Shown: positions 9,198-16,838 of the stretch, piece after piece | Layout of the letters: each line of letters opens with the position of its first letter | How positions within the stretch are numbered: the stretch's first letter is position 1 | Notes under the pieces: generated by a model | Database searches by the model: none | Told to the model about the DNA's origin: nothing | What the model saw: only the letters and a program-made list of their open reading frames with translations | Translations under genes and position numbers: made by a program | Assembly: GCA_030148165.1 (NCBI GenBank) | Contig: JASBTZ010000007.1 | Location: 310,001-374,000 of the forward strand | Reading direction: 5' to 3' | Length of the DNA stretch: 64,000 nt | Source: Bacteroidota bacterium | GTDB lineage: Bacteria > Bacteroidota > Bacteroidia > Flavobacteriales_D > Crocinitomicaceae

Positions 9198-10760
9198 ATG
9201 AGTAAGATGAAAAGAAGAGATTTTGTAAAAAGTATGGCTCTTGCTTCAGCAGGGACTCCGATCATTATCAATAAAATGAAACTTCAGTCGATCGGGAAAG
9301 AGTTATTCGAAGTCAAAAAAGCATATGAAGACAGGGTTTTAGTTATTATACGCCTGAATGGTGGAAATGATGGGCTAAACACCGTAATTCCATTAGATCA
9401 ATATGGAAATCTAACAAATCAGCGAAGTAACGTTTTGGTGCCTCAGGGATCCGTTCTCTCATTAACGCCTGATATTGGATTACATCCGGTTATGACCGGC
9501 ATGCAAAATTTATTCAATGATGGGAAGCTTGGTATTATTCAAAATGTTGGATATCCGGATCAAAACAGATCGCACTTCCGATCGATGGACATATGGTCTT
9601 CCGGGTTGATTAATGCAAATCCTGATACGGGATGGATGGGACGATATTTTGAATCAGCATATCCTCCTACATACCCGACAGATTACCCGAATGCAACTTA
9701 TCCGCACCCATTTGCTATAAGTATGGGGTATCAGGTATCTGAAACTTGTCAGGGAATAATGGCAAACTGGAGTCATGCTGTTAATGACCCATTTACGAAT
9801 TATAATTTGACCGCAAGCTCGGTATTGAATGACGGGTCGATCTATGGTGGCCACATGGAGTACCTGGCAACACTCATTGATCAGGCGAATGCTTATGGAG
9901 CAGATATCAACGCAGCAGCGACTGCAGGGAATACAATGTCAACGCTTTATGATCCTGCGAGTCAACTAGCGACACAGCTCCAGTATGTGGCGCAAATGAT
10001 ATCTGGTGGGTTGGAAACAAAAGTGTACATTTTAAACATTAACGGTTTCGACACACACGATTCACAGGTACTGCAGACGGATACCACTCAGGGAACGCAT
10101 GCCGATTTGTTAAAAGAGTTGTCGGATGCTGTTGCTGCCTTCCAGGATGACCTGAATCTTCTTGGTCTCGAGAATCGAGTAGCCGGGATGACATTTTCCG
10201 AATTCGGAAGACAAGTAGCCTCAAATGCTAGTTATGGAACTGATCACGGTGATGCAGCTCCTTTATTCCTCTGGGGGACATGCCTAAGCACGAATATCAT
10301 GGGATCAAACCCGGTAATTGGAAGTACGGTTGTTAATCAGGAAGCTATTCCAATGGAATTCGATTTCAGGGACATTTATGCTTCGATTCTTAAAGATTGG
10401 TTTGGTGCTCCTGCTCAGGATATTCAATCGATGTTTGAACACAGTGTCACTTTTTATCCTCTTCTGGATTTCTGTAATGTTGGTATTTCCGAGATCGAGT
10501 TGGATAAAGACGAGGCGCTCATTTATCCGAATCCGTGTTATACGAATTCAACTATTCGATTCTTGTCAGATGGAGAATGGGTTAAGATAGATGTTTACGA
10601 CATGAATGGTCAGATTGTACTTAATGTACTCGATTCAAATATTTCACAAGGATCTCACGATGTACCGATGGAAACGAGTGGTCTTCCCGCAGGTGAATAT
10701 CTTGTTAAAGTAACCAAGGAATCGGGATCGGTCAACGAACCTCTGATCAAAGTTCATTAA
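9198..10760 (+). CDS. DUF1501 family protein with T9SS C-terminal sorting domain
   Basis: A 520-residue DUF1501 protein (sulfatase/alkaline phosphatase-like superfamily, function unsettled). The N-terminus MSKMKRRDFVKSMALASAG looks like a Tat-type signal with an RR pair. Family landmarks are LNGGNDGLNTVIPLDQ, NRSHFRSMDIW, NINGFDTHDSQ and FSEFGRQVASN...DHGDAAPLFLWG. From about residue 440 onward a Por-type sorting domain is visible (ALIYPNPCYTNSTIRF... ending GEYLVKVTKESG), so the protein is expected to be exported by the type IX system. The partner DUF1800 gene lies 9 bases upstream. A bidirectional terminator closes the pair. Confidence 0.9.
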   Translation: MSKMKRRDFVKSMALASAGTPIIINKMKLQSIGKELFEVKKAYEDRVLVIIRLNGGNDGLNTVIPLDQYGNLTNQRSNVLVPQGSVLSLTPDIGLHPVMTGMQNLFNDGKLGIIQNVGYPDQNRSHFRSMDIWSSGLINANPDTGWMGRYFESAYPPTYPTDYPNATYPHPFAISMGYQVSETCQGIMANWSHAVNDPFTNYNLTASSVLNDGSIYGGHMEYLATLIDQANAYGADINAAATAGNTMSTLYDPASQLATQLQYVAQMISGGLETKVYILNINGFDTHDSQVLQTDTTQGTHADLLKELSDAVAAFQDDLNLLGLENRVAGMTFSEFGRQVASNASYGTDHGDAAPLFLWGTCLSTNIMGSNPVIGSTVVNQEAIPMEFDFRDIYASILKDWFGAPAQDIQSMFEHSVTFYPLLDFCNVGISEIELDKDEALIYPNPCYTNSTIRFLSDGEWVKIDVYDMNGQIVLNVLDSNISQGSHDVPMETSGLPAGEYLVKVTKESGSVNEPLIKVH

Positions 10761-10764
10761 CAAA

Positions 10765-10790
10765 AAAGGGAGCATTTGCTCCCTTTATTT
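10765..10790. terminator. Bidirectional terminator between convergent genes
   Basis: AAAGGGAGC (10765-10773) pairs with GCTCCCTTT (10778-10786) around a four-base loop, with T-rich sequence on the plus side and a run of A (T on the minus strand) on the other. It serves the DUF1501 gene and the convergent gene ending at 10806. Confidence 0.88.
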
Positions 10791-10805
10791 TTTTCTATCA
10801 TTTTC

Positions 10806-11480
10806 TTATTGACCTCCTCCCATGGCTTTCAATTCTTCCATGGTCATTTCTTCATATCCTTCAGGAATCTCCGTACTGAACCATCCTTTTTCTGCTTTAA
10901 ACTTTTTATTAAAAACAGTTGCCGTCATGGTCATCATCATCTCTCCCTGTGATGTCTGAAACTCCAAAGGCATGCCCGGAAGATCAATATCGTTTGATTT
11001 TTCCCCTCGCTCAGCTGGAGCAATTTCTTCGGTATACCAGTAAATAAGTTCGTTATCATCCTCGCTGATAATAATTGCTTTTTTGCAAGTGTATCCAAGA
11101 ATTTCTTTAGTCTCGTCAACAAGTTCAACTTCGAAATCAACATCATCTCCTTCTTCTGTATCTGCTTCAAGATCTTCAGAAGTAAGAATAATTGCTTTTT
11201 TGCCCATCATTCCACTCATTAGCATCAGTGACTGATTTTCTTCACCATTGTAAATAGTAGTATTCGTCATGAAGGTACCCATCTTCATTTCCTGTCTGGA
11301 ATTATTATCCTCGAAATAAATATCCATGGTTGATCCTTGCATCATGTTAATCGCCATTTCCATTTCAGGGTTGTCACTCGTCATTTCAATGGAGTATTGA
11401 ACATGCCCCTTGGTGATCTGTGCATTGCTTGTTGAGATTGCTAAAACTACAATCACGACACTTAAAAATCCTTTTTTCAT
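10806..11480 (-). CDS. DUF4412-like secreted protein
   Basis: A 224-residue protein with a clear signal peptide (MKKGFLSVVIVVLAISTSNAQ). The body is rich in methionine and acidic residues and matches in style the DUF4412 family of Bacteroidota: a G-x-V-x-Y-x-I-E-M-T-S start, a repeated 'MDIYFEDNNSRQEMKMGTF' region, MLMSGMMGKKA, and the ILGYTCKKAII stretch with one conserved cysteine. Function is unknown; a periplasmic or surface role is expected. It is transcribed alone, converging on the DUF1501 gene, and has its own -7 box 23 bases upstream. Methionine clusters (MEMAINMMQG, EMMMTMT) could be structural or metal-related; nothing here decides this. Confidence 0.75.
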   Translation of the reverse strand: MKKGFLSVVIVVLAISTSNAQITKGHVQYSIEMTSDNPEMEMAINMMQGSTMDIYFEDNNSRQEMKMGTFMTNTTIYNGEENQSLMLMSGMMGKKAIILTSEDLEADTEEGDDVDFEVELVDETKEILGYTCKKAIIISEDDNELIYWYTEEIAPAERGEKSNDIDLPGMPLEFQTSQGEMMMTMTATVFNKKFKAEKGWFSTEIPEGYEEMTMEELKAMGGGQ

Positions 11481-11502
11481 TGTTCTTTCAAATTATAATT
11501 AT

Positions 11503-11510
11503 CAAATATA
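11503..11510 (-). promoter_or_regulatory. Putative -7 box for the DUF4412-like gene
   Basis: Read on the minus strand this is TATATTTG, an exact TAnnTTTG match, ending 22 bases before the ATG at 11480. No obvious -33 TTG. Confidence 0.45.
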
Positions 11511-11592
11511 GATTGTTTCACTCATGTCGAATTTGAATTCTTTTTGAGTGGGTGAAATCTTTTATAACATGAGCTGTTAGCTGGTTTAATGG

Positions 11593-12918
11593 TTAACCTC
11601 CCGTTGCCCACCGGTAAAGATCATTCCCGTTTGCGTATAATACCAGGCCAAGAATTAAAATGAATCCTATGTACTGGGCATATTCCAAGACTTTCTGAGG
11701 AGCTTCTTTACCTGTCACCATCTCATAAAGGAGGAATACTACGTGACCACCGTCCAATGCCGGTATGGGTAGAATATTCATAAAGGCCAGTATAATTGAA
11801 ATCAGAGCGGTTGTCATCCAGAATTGATGCCAGTCCCAGGTAGGAGAAAAAAGTTTCCCCATTGTACCAAATCCACCCATTGATGTCGCCCCTTTTTTGG
11901 TGAATAAGTATGAGAACTGTGCTACATAATCATGCAGTGTCCAGTATCCGAAAGCAAATCCTTCCGAGATAGATTCGCCAAAAGAATAGTCTCGATGTGA
12001 AACAGTGATTGCAGAGTTCTTTTTAAAGATAGCTCTCGCACCAATTTTCCCTGTTGTATCTTTTGGAATTTCAATGCTCTGGATAACACCGTTCCGCATG
12101 AATTGAACGTCGAGTACTTCACCGCATGAATCCTTCATATAAGGAACATATTCATGAAAGAATCTAAATGATTTGCCGTTCACAGAAACTATCGAGTCTC
12201 CAACCTGAAGACCTGCACGACCTGCATTACTGGTAGTATCCAGATTGACAATAAAATACAATCTAGGTGATAGCGGTTGAAGATCATCAGCCTTCCACAT
12301 TCTATTTCCGAGATCCTCAGGAATTTTGATAGTTTTTTTCGAACCATCTTCTCTTTCTACTTCAACCTTTTGTACACCGCGAAGCATAAAATGACGATTG
12401 ATTTGAAGTTGGTCTTCTAATGGTTTCCCATCCACAGAGATAATTTTATCCCCATCTTTAAAGCCTACATCCTTTGCTATCGCACTAACGGCAAAGCCAT
12501 TTTTAAGACCGTCTTTTGAAATGTAATCCTGTCCCCAGAAAAACAAAACCATCATGTATATTGCGAAACCAAGGATCAGGTTTACGGTAACCCCGCCTAC
12601 CATAATAATCAGGCGTTGCCATGCCGGTTTGGATCTGAACTCCCATGGTTCCGGCGGCTTTTTCATTTGCTCCTTATCCATCGATTCATCAATCATGCCG
12701 GCAATCTTCACATAACCACCTAATGGAATCCAACCAATACCCCATTCAGTTTCGCCGATCTTTTTCTTGATCAATGAAAATTTCCAATCAAAGAAAAGAT
12801 AGAATTTTTCAACTTTGGTCTTGAATAGTCTGGCAGGAATAAAATGCCCGAACTCGTGTAAAACGACCAGTATCGATAATGATAAAATGAGTTGTGCTGC
12901 TTTGATCCAAAAATCCAT
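11593..12918 (-). CDS. rseP: RIP metalloprotease RseP (site-2 protease)
   Basis: An intramembrane zinc protease that cuts anti-sigma factors and remnant signal peptides. The HExxH zinc motif is at H21-E22-F23-G24-H25 in the first membrane helix, and the second motif LDGGHV lies near residue 390 where the third metal ligand (D) is expected. Between them are two PDZ domains (around 120-200 and 205-290), recognisable from GFKDGDKIISVDGKPL and GLQVGDSIVSVNGKSF. Three C-terminal helices complete the fold; 441 residues is normal. The small upstream gene at 13314 may be co-transcribed, but a -7 box also sits directly before rseP. Confidence 0.96.
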   Translation of the reverse strand: MDFWIKAAQLILSLSILVVLHEFGHFIPARLFKTKVEKFYLFFDWKFSLIKKKIGETEWGIGWIPLGGYVKIAGMIDESMDKEQMKKPPEPWEFRSKPAWQRLIIMVGGVTVNLILGFAIYMMVLFFWGQDYISKDGLKNGFAVSAIAKDVGFKDGDKIISVDGKPLEDQLQINRHFMLRGVQKVEVEREDGSKKTIKIPEDLGNRMWKADDLQPLSPRLYFIVNLDTTSNAGRAGLQVGDSIVSVNGKSFRFFHEYVPYMKDSCGEVLDVQFMRNGVIQSIEIPKDTTGKIGARAIFKKNSAITVSHRDYSFGESISEGFAFGYWTLHDYVAQFSYLFTKKGATSMGGFGTMGKLFSPTWDWHQFWMTTALISIILAFMNILPIPALDGGHVVFLLYEMVTGKEAPQKVLEYAQYIGFILILGLVLYANGNDLYRWATGG

Positions 12919-12938
12919 GAGTACGTTTTAATGCCCGG

Positions 12939-12946
12939 CAAATATA
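12939..12946 (-). promoter_or_regulatory. Putative -7 box for rseP
   Basis: Minus-strand reading TATATTTG (TAnnTTTG), ending 20 bases before the rseP ATG. It lies in the short gap after the preceding gene, so rseP may have its own promoter. Confidence 0.4.
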
Positions 12947-12951
12947 TCGAA

Positions 12952-13314
12952 TTAAATGCTTGAAGCAGAAAGATCCGAGTATCCGTTTTTATCGAAATAC
13001 TCGATAATAGCTTCTTTTAACAAATGTTGTTGCTCTCTTGAATCTAGCGTTGGCAGTTCTTTAACTAATTTGAAATGCGGCCAATTGTCCTTATCGTGAG
13101 ATTCATATTCATAAAACCCGTAGGGTTCTAAAACTGTGCAGATCGCAATGTGCATGAGGTCTGTTTTCTCAGATTTAGAAAAATCTTTATATCCAATACC
13201 CAATTCATTCACTCCTATTAGGAATAGAATAGCCTGGACATCCAGTTCTCCACCAAAGACATTGCCGAGTTCTTTAGTGAGCGATTGAAAACGTAACTCA
13301 AGATCGTGATCCAT
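12952..13314 (-). CDS. Conserved hypothetical protein (120 aa)
   Basis: I do not recognise a named family. The protein is soluble, acidic, without signal peptide or membrane segment, and predicted mostly helical. Visible features are LDVQAILFLIGVNELGIGY, suggesting a buried helix, and a central PYGFYEY...WPHFKLVKELP stretch. Its position 33 bases upstream of rseP on the same strand suggests shared transcription, but no functional link can be claimed. An exact TAnnTTTG box ends only 5 bases before the ATG, so the transcript may begin at or near the start codon. Confidence 0.7.
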   Translation of the reverse strand: MDHDLELRFQSLTKELGNVFGGELDVQAILFLIGVNELGIGYKDFSKSEKTDLMHIAICTVLEPYGFYEYESHDKDNWPHFKLVKELPTLDSREQQHLLKEAIIEYFDKNGYSDLSASSI

Positions 13315-13319
13315 GAGTA

Positions 13320-13327
13320 CAAAAGTA
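13320..13327 (-). promoter_or_regulatory. Putative -7 box almost touching a start codon
   Basis: Minus-strand reading TACTTTTG, five bases before the ATG at 13314. If used, the mRNA would have essentially no leader. Confidence 0.45.
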
Positions 13328-13406
13328 CGTAATCCAATGAAAGATTATATATAAGATCATGAAGGATAACTCTGTTTAGATTGCTATCTTCGAAAAAAAT
13401 AATGAT

Positions 13407-14027
13407 ATGAAATTGACGAGAAACGTATTAATAATATCTGGACTGACAATTTTGGCCGCTTGTACTTCCGAACCGGTTGAAGAGACGCAGGAAACGACAC
13501 AATCTTGCTTTTACTCTTACAATGAAGGAGCGACTACGCTTGAATGGACATCGTATAAAACCAATGATAAACTTCCGGTAAAGGGAGGCTTCAACAATAT
13601 TGAAGTAAGTAGTGAATCAGCCGAAGATCCAAAAGAAGTTATTAAGTCAATCGAATTTAAAATTGAGACTGCATCTGTTGAAACAAGCGACACGAGTAGA
13701 AACAGGAAGGTGGGAAGTTTCTTTTTTGGGACAATAAACACAGAGTATATTACGGGTAGGGTTGCTTCACTCAACGATGATGGCACAGCAGCCATTACGA
13801 TTAACATGAATGGAATTGACTATGACGTAGTTGGTGATTATACACTGGAAGACAAACTCTTTTCATGGGAAGCAACGATCGATGTTATCAGCTGGAACGC
13901 CTTGGGTGGAATTGATGCACTCAACGAAGAATGTAAAGACCTCCATACCGGAGCGGATGGTGAATCAAAACTATGGTCTGAAGTAGCATTAAAGCTAACG
14001 ACTGTTCTTAGTTCAGATTGCGACTAA
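13407..14027 (+). CDS. YceI-like domain lipoprotein
   Basis: A 206-residue lipoprotein: the signal peptide ends in LAAC with the lipidated cysteine at residue 19. The rest resembles the YceI lipocalin-like fold that binds isoprenoid or lipid-like molecules in other bacteria: an early strand (TTLEWTSYKTNDKLPVKGGFN), a middle SIEFKIETASVETSDTSRNRKVGSFFFGT-like segment, and an ending with LWSEVALKLTTVL. It is followed after 11 bases by the CvpA-like gene. A near-consensus -7 box TATCTTCG lies at 13385-13392. The substrate is unknown. Confidence 0.78.
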   Translation: MKLTRNVLIISGLTILAACTSEPVEETQETTQSCFYSYNEGATTLEWTSYKTNDKLPVKGGFNNIEVSSESAEDPKEVIKSIEFKIETASVETSDTSRNRKVGSFFFGTINTEYITGRVASLNDDGTAAITINMNGIDYDVVGDYTLEDKLFSWEATIDVISWNALGGIDALNEECKDLHTGADGESKLWSEVALKLTTVLSSDCD

Positions 14028-14038
14028 TTTAGGCAGAA

Positions 14039-14572
14039 GTGAATGCCTTGGACATATTTTTTGTCCTCTTTCTAATTTGGGGGATTTGGAATGGGTTTAA
14101 AAAAGGATTGATCATTGAGTTGTTCACCTTTTTGGCATTATTCCTCGGATTATACGCAGGCATTCATTTTTCCGATTTTATCGGAGACCAAATTTCAGGC
14201 GATGTAGATTCTTCTTATGCAACTGTAATCGCGTTTACAGTCACATTTTTAGCTGTCGGTGCTATGGTCTACTTCGGTGGTAAAGCAATTGAAAAGGTAA
14301 TCAAGATTGTACAGTTATCATTGTTGAATAAACTGCTGGGGGCTGTTTTCGGATTACTTAAGTCGATATTCATTTTAGGTGCTCTGATCATGATATTTGA
14401 TTCATACGATGACCGAAATGACTTTATAGATGATTCAACGAAAGAAGGTTCACTATTTTACTATCCGGCAAAAAATATATTGACATTTTGTATACCAGCT
14501 TTTGAAGAGAGCTCGTTATATATAAAACAGGTGCTTCGCGAGGATGAAGTGCTTACCGACAACAATGACTAG
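14039..14572 (+). CDS. CvpA family membrane protein
   Basis: A 177-residue integral membrane protein of the CvpA family (colicin V production accessory protein in E. coli; general role in envelope homeostasis not settled). Four hydrophobic helices are visible, near residues 3-22, 28-46, 62-82 and 100-122. The opening ALDIFFVLFLIWGIWNGFKKGLI is the family signature. The start is a GTG (MNALDIF); an ATG four bases later is out of frame. The stop overlaps the start of the next gene by 8 bases, so the two are translationally linked. Confidence 0.88.
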   Translation: MNALDIFFVLFLIWGIWNGFKKGLIIELFTFLALFLGLYAGIHFSDFIGDQISGDVDSSYATVIAFTVTFLAVGAMVYFGGKAIEKVIKIVQLSLLNKLLGAVFGLLKSIFILGALIMIFDSYDDRNDFIDDSTKEGSLFYYPAKNILTFCIPAFEESSLYIKQVLREDEVLTDNND

Positions 14573-15092
14573 ACTCACGAATACATTTCTGACAGCCCTG
14601 TTGATTCTGATTAGCAGCACATTATTGTGTCAATCAGCAAATCAAAAAGGATTTATTCCTAAGTTAGATATCAGTGTAAAACGCACCGGGCCCTACCTGG
14701 GTATGCAACAGGGGAAATATACTGTTCCGGAAATTGGCGGGGAAAGGCAATGGAAAAAGATCAGATTAAAAAATCCTATCGTTCATGCAGCGCACATGGG
14801 GTTTAATTACAACTTTAGATATAAGGTTCTTGGATACGATGTTGGTTATTGGGGACGTCCACATCGATTTGGGTTGACATATGGTGCTAACCTGTTTTTC
14901 AGAAGTGACTTTACCTATAATAAAGTTGGATTTGCTCCTGTTATCGGTTATAAGATTTGGTTTCTACATTTTCAAACGGGATATCATTTCATGGTCAATC
15001 CGGAACAGTTCGAAACGAATACTCTATTCGTATCCCTTCGCATGGGAATTATAAATGATCGTGATATCTCAATAGAATGGAAGAAGAAATAA
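14565..15092 (+). CDS. Hypothetical exported protein, possible outer-membrane protein
   Basis: A 175-residue protein with a signal peptide (MTRLTNTFLTALLILISSTLLCQS). I chose the ATG at 14565, which overlaps the end of the CvpA gene by 8 bases; an in-frame ATG 21 bases earlier is less likely because it puts seven polar residues before the signal. The body is rich in aromatic residues and glycine with alternating patterns (GLTYGANLFFRSDFTYNKVGFAPVIGYKIWF), as in small beta-barrels, but it does not end in phenylalanine. I do not recognise the family. The start of the body, PKLDISVKRTGPYLGMQQGKY, looks conserved rather than random. Confidence 0.7.
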   Translation: MTRLTNTFLTALLILISSTLLCQSANQKGFIPKLDISVKRTGPYLGMQQGKYTVPEIGGERQWKKIRLKNPIVHAAHMGFNYNFRYKVLGYDVGYWGRPHRFGLTYGANLFFRSDFTYNKVGFAPVIGYKIWFLHFQTGYHFMVNPEQFETNTLFVSLRMGIINDRDISIEWKKK

Positions 15093-15134
15093 TAGAATAT
15101 TCTTCTGTATGCTAAAGGATTACTAATAATTAAC

Positions 15135-15142
15135 TATCTTTG
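15135..15142 (+). promoter_or_regulatory. Putative -7 box for prs-rplY
   Basis: TATCTTTG is an exact TAnnTTTG match followed by CC and ends 20 bases before the prs ATG. The sequence 17-23 bases upstream lacks a TTG. Confidence 0.5.
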
Positions 15143-15162
15143 CCAACCCTAAGAAAAGACAA

Positions 15163-16098
15163 ATGTCAGTTGGTGTAAAAATATTCGCAGGACAAGCATC
15201 TAAGGTGTTGGCACAACAAATTGCCGATGCTTACGGTGTCAGCCTTGGAGACGTGACTACGACTGTATTTAGTGACGGTGAGTTTTCACCTTCATTCGAA
15301 GAAACAGTAAGGGGTCAGGATGTGTTTATTATACAGTCTACCATGCCTCCAACTGACAATCTGTTCGAGCTTCTTTTAATGGTGGATGCCGCTAAGAGAG
15401 CTTCAGCCAGAAAAATTATTGCGGTAATTCCTTATTTCGGTTTTGCAAGACAAGATCGAAAAGATAAGCCAAGAGTCGCAATTGGAGCTAAACTTGTTGC
15501 AAACATGTTGATGGCTGCAGGAATCGATCGAATCATGACGATGGATTTACATGCCGATCAGATTCAAGGGTTCTTTGAGGTTCCAGTGGATCATCTCTAT
15601 GGATCTACTATTTTTTATCCGGAAATTGACAAGTTCAACACTGGAAACCTGATCATGGCTGCACCGGATGCCGGAGGAGCAAAACGAGCAAACTCCTACG
15701 CTAAACGTTTGGATGTAGGTCTGGCAATTTGTCACAAACAGCGAAAGAAAGCGAATGAAGTAGCTGAAATGACTGTGATTGGTGATGTTGCCGGCAAAGA
15801 TGTTATTCTGGTTGATGATATGTGCGATACAGCAGGAACATTGACCAAAGCGGCAGATCTTTTCATGGAAAAAGGAGCCAACAGTGTACGTGCTTTCTGT
15901 ACGCATGCGGTACTTTCAGGACCGGCGTACGAACGAATCAGTGAATCTAAGATTACAGAGCTAATCGTAACCGATACAATTCCTGTTAAGCAGAAGCACG
16001 ATAAAATTCGAGTATTATCCGTTGCAGACCTCTTTGCAGATGTCATCAAGAGAATGGTTAATAACCAATCAATAAGTTCACATTTTATAATCTCATAA
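15163..16098 (+). CDS. prs: Ribose-phosphate pyrophosphokinase (PRPP synthetase)
   Basis: Makes PRPP from ribose 5-phosphate and ATP, feeding purine, pyrimidine, histidine, tryptophan and NAD synthesis. Landmarks over 311 residues: FSDGEFSPSFEETVRGQDVFIIQS near the N-terminus, the YFGFARQDRKDKPR ATP-binding region, the MDLHADQIQGFF motif, and the PRPP loop VILVDDMCDTAGT near residue 220. Length is typical of bacterial class I enzymes. rplY follows after 10 bases, a common Bacteroidota arrangement (prs-rplY-pth is frequent elsewhere, but here pth is at 61807). Confidence 0.97.
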   Translation: MSVGVKIFAGQASKVLAQQIADAYGVSLGDVTTTVFSDGEFSPSFEETVRGQDVFIIQSTMPPTDNLFELLLMVDAAKRASARKIIAVIPYFGFARQDRKDKPRVAIGAKLVANMLMAAGIDRIMTMDLHADQIQGFFEVPVDHLYGSTIFYPEIDKFNTGNLIMAAPDAGGAKRANSYAKRLDVGLAICHKQRKKANEVAEMTVIGDVAGKDVILVDDMCDTAGTLTKAADLFMEKGANSVRAFCTHAVLSGPAYERISESKITELIVTDTIPVKQKHDKIRVLSVADLFADVIKRMVNNQSISSHFIIS

Positions 16099-16108
16099 AT
16101 AAATTACA

Positions 16109-16786
16109 ATGAAAAAAGCGCAATTGAGCGGTTCGTTAAGAGCGAACGTAGGGAAGAAGGACGCTACCGCATTGAGAAATGACGGAAGAGTACCTTGTGT
16201 GCTTTATGGACAAGGTGAGCAAACTCACTTTTCTGTAAGGTCAGTAGATCTAGAGAAACTAATTTTTTCTCCGGATATATATCAAATCGAAATTGACATC
16301 GATGGAAGTAATAAGAAGGCAGTGATTAAGGACAAGCAAATGCATCCTGTTACAGATAAGCCTGTTCACATCGATTTTTACGAGCTTGATGATAATAAGC
16401 CAGTTAAATTGGCTCTTCCACTAAGAACAACAGGTGTTGCACTTGGTGTAATTAATGGTGGTAGACTTCGTTGCCCTTACAGAACACTTCGAGTAGAGGG
16501 ATTACCAACAGCATTACCGGATGAAATTGTTGTTGATGTAACGAATTTGAAAATTGGAATGTCAGTTAAAGTTGCTGATATTCCAACAGATGGATTTGAA
16601 ATATTGGAAGCTGATAACGCAGTTGTACTTAGTGTTAAAATGGCGAGAGGTGCAATTGAAGATGAGCTTGAAGAAGAAGAAGGAGAAGAAGGAGAAGAAG
16701 GAGCTGAAGGAGAAGAAGGGGCTTCAGAAGGTTCAACCGAAGGATCTAAAGAAGAAGCTCCAGCTGCTGAAGGCGGAGAAGAGTAA
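16109..16786 (+). CDS. rplY: Ribosomal protein bL25, Ctc form
   Basis: Binds 5S rRNA in the large ribosomal subunit. The N-terminal 5S-binding domain (about residues 5-95) has GRVPCVLYGQGEQTHFSV and MHPVTDKPVHIDFYEL; the second, Ctc-type beta domain (about 100-185) has GGRLRCPYRTLRVEGLPTALPDEI. After residue 190 there is a low-complexity acidic tail of about 40 residues made almost only of E, G, A and S, longer than in many relatives. It is co-transcribed with prs and closed by a strong terminator. Confidence 0.95.
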   Translation: MKKAQLSGSLRANVGKKDATALRNDGRVPCVLYGQGEQTHFSVRSVDLEKLIFSPDIYQIEIDIDGSNKKAVIKDKQMHPVTDKPVHIDFYELDDNKPVKLALPLRTTGVALGVINGGRLRCPYRTLRVEGLPTALPDEIVVDVTNLKIGMSVKVADIPTDGFEILEADNAVVLSVKMARGAIEDELEEEEGEEGEEGAEGEEGASEGSTEGSKEEAPAAEGGEE

Positions 16787-16810
16787 GATCTATAATCAAC
16801 GCTATATTAT

Positions 16811-16838
16811 AATGCCCGGCACATGCCGGGCATTTTTT
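16811..16838 (+). terminator. Terminator of prs-rplY
   Basis: A perfect ten-pair stem (AATGCCCGGC with GCCGGGCATT) closes a four-base loop, ACAT, and is followed by a T-run that overlaps the stop codon of the convergent minus-strand gene. Confidence 0.92.

Noticed and set aside
15547..16049. Two long antisense frames within prs
   Set aside because: They lie fully inside a well-supported conserved gene, with no family features.
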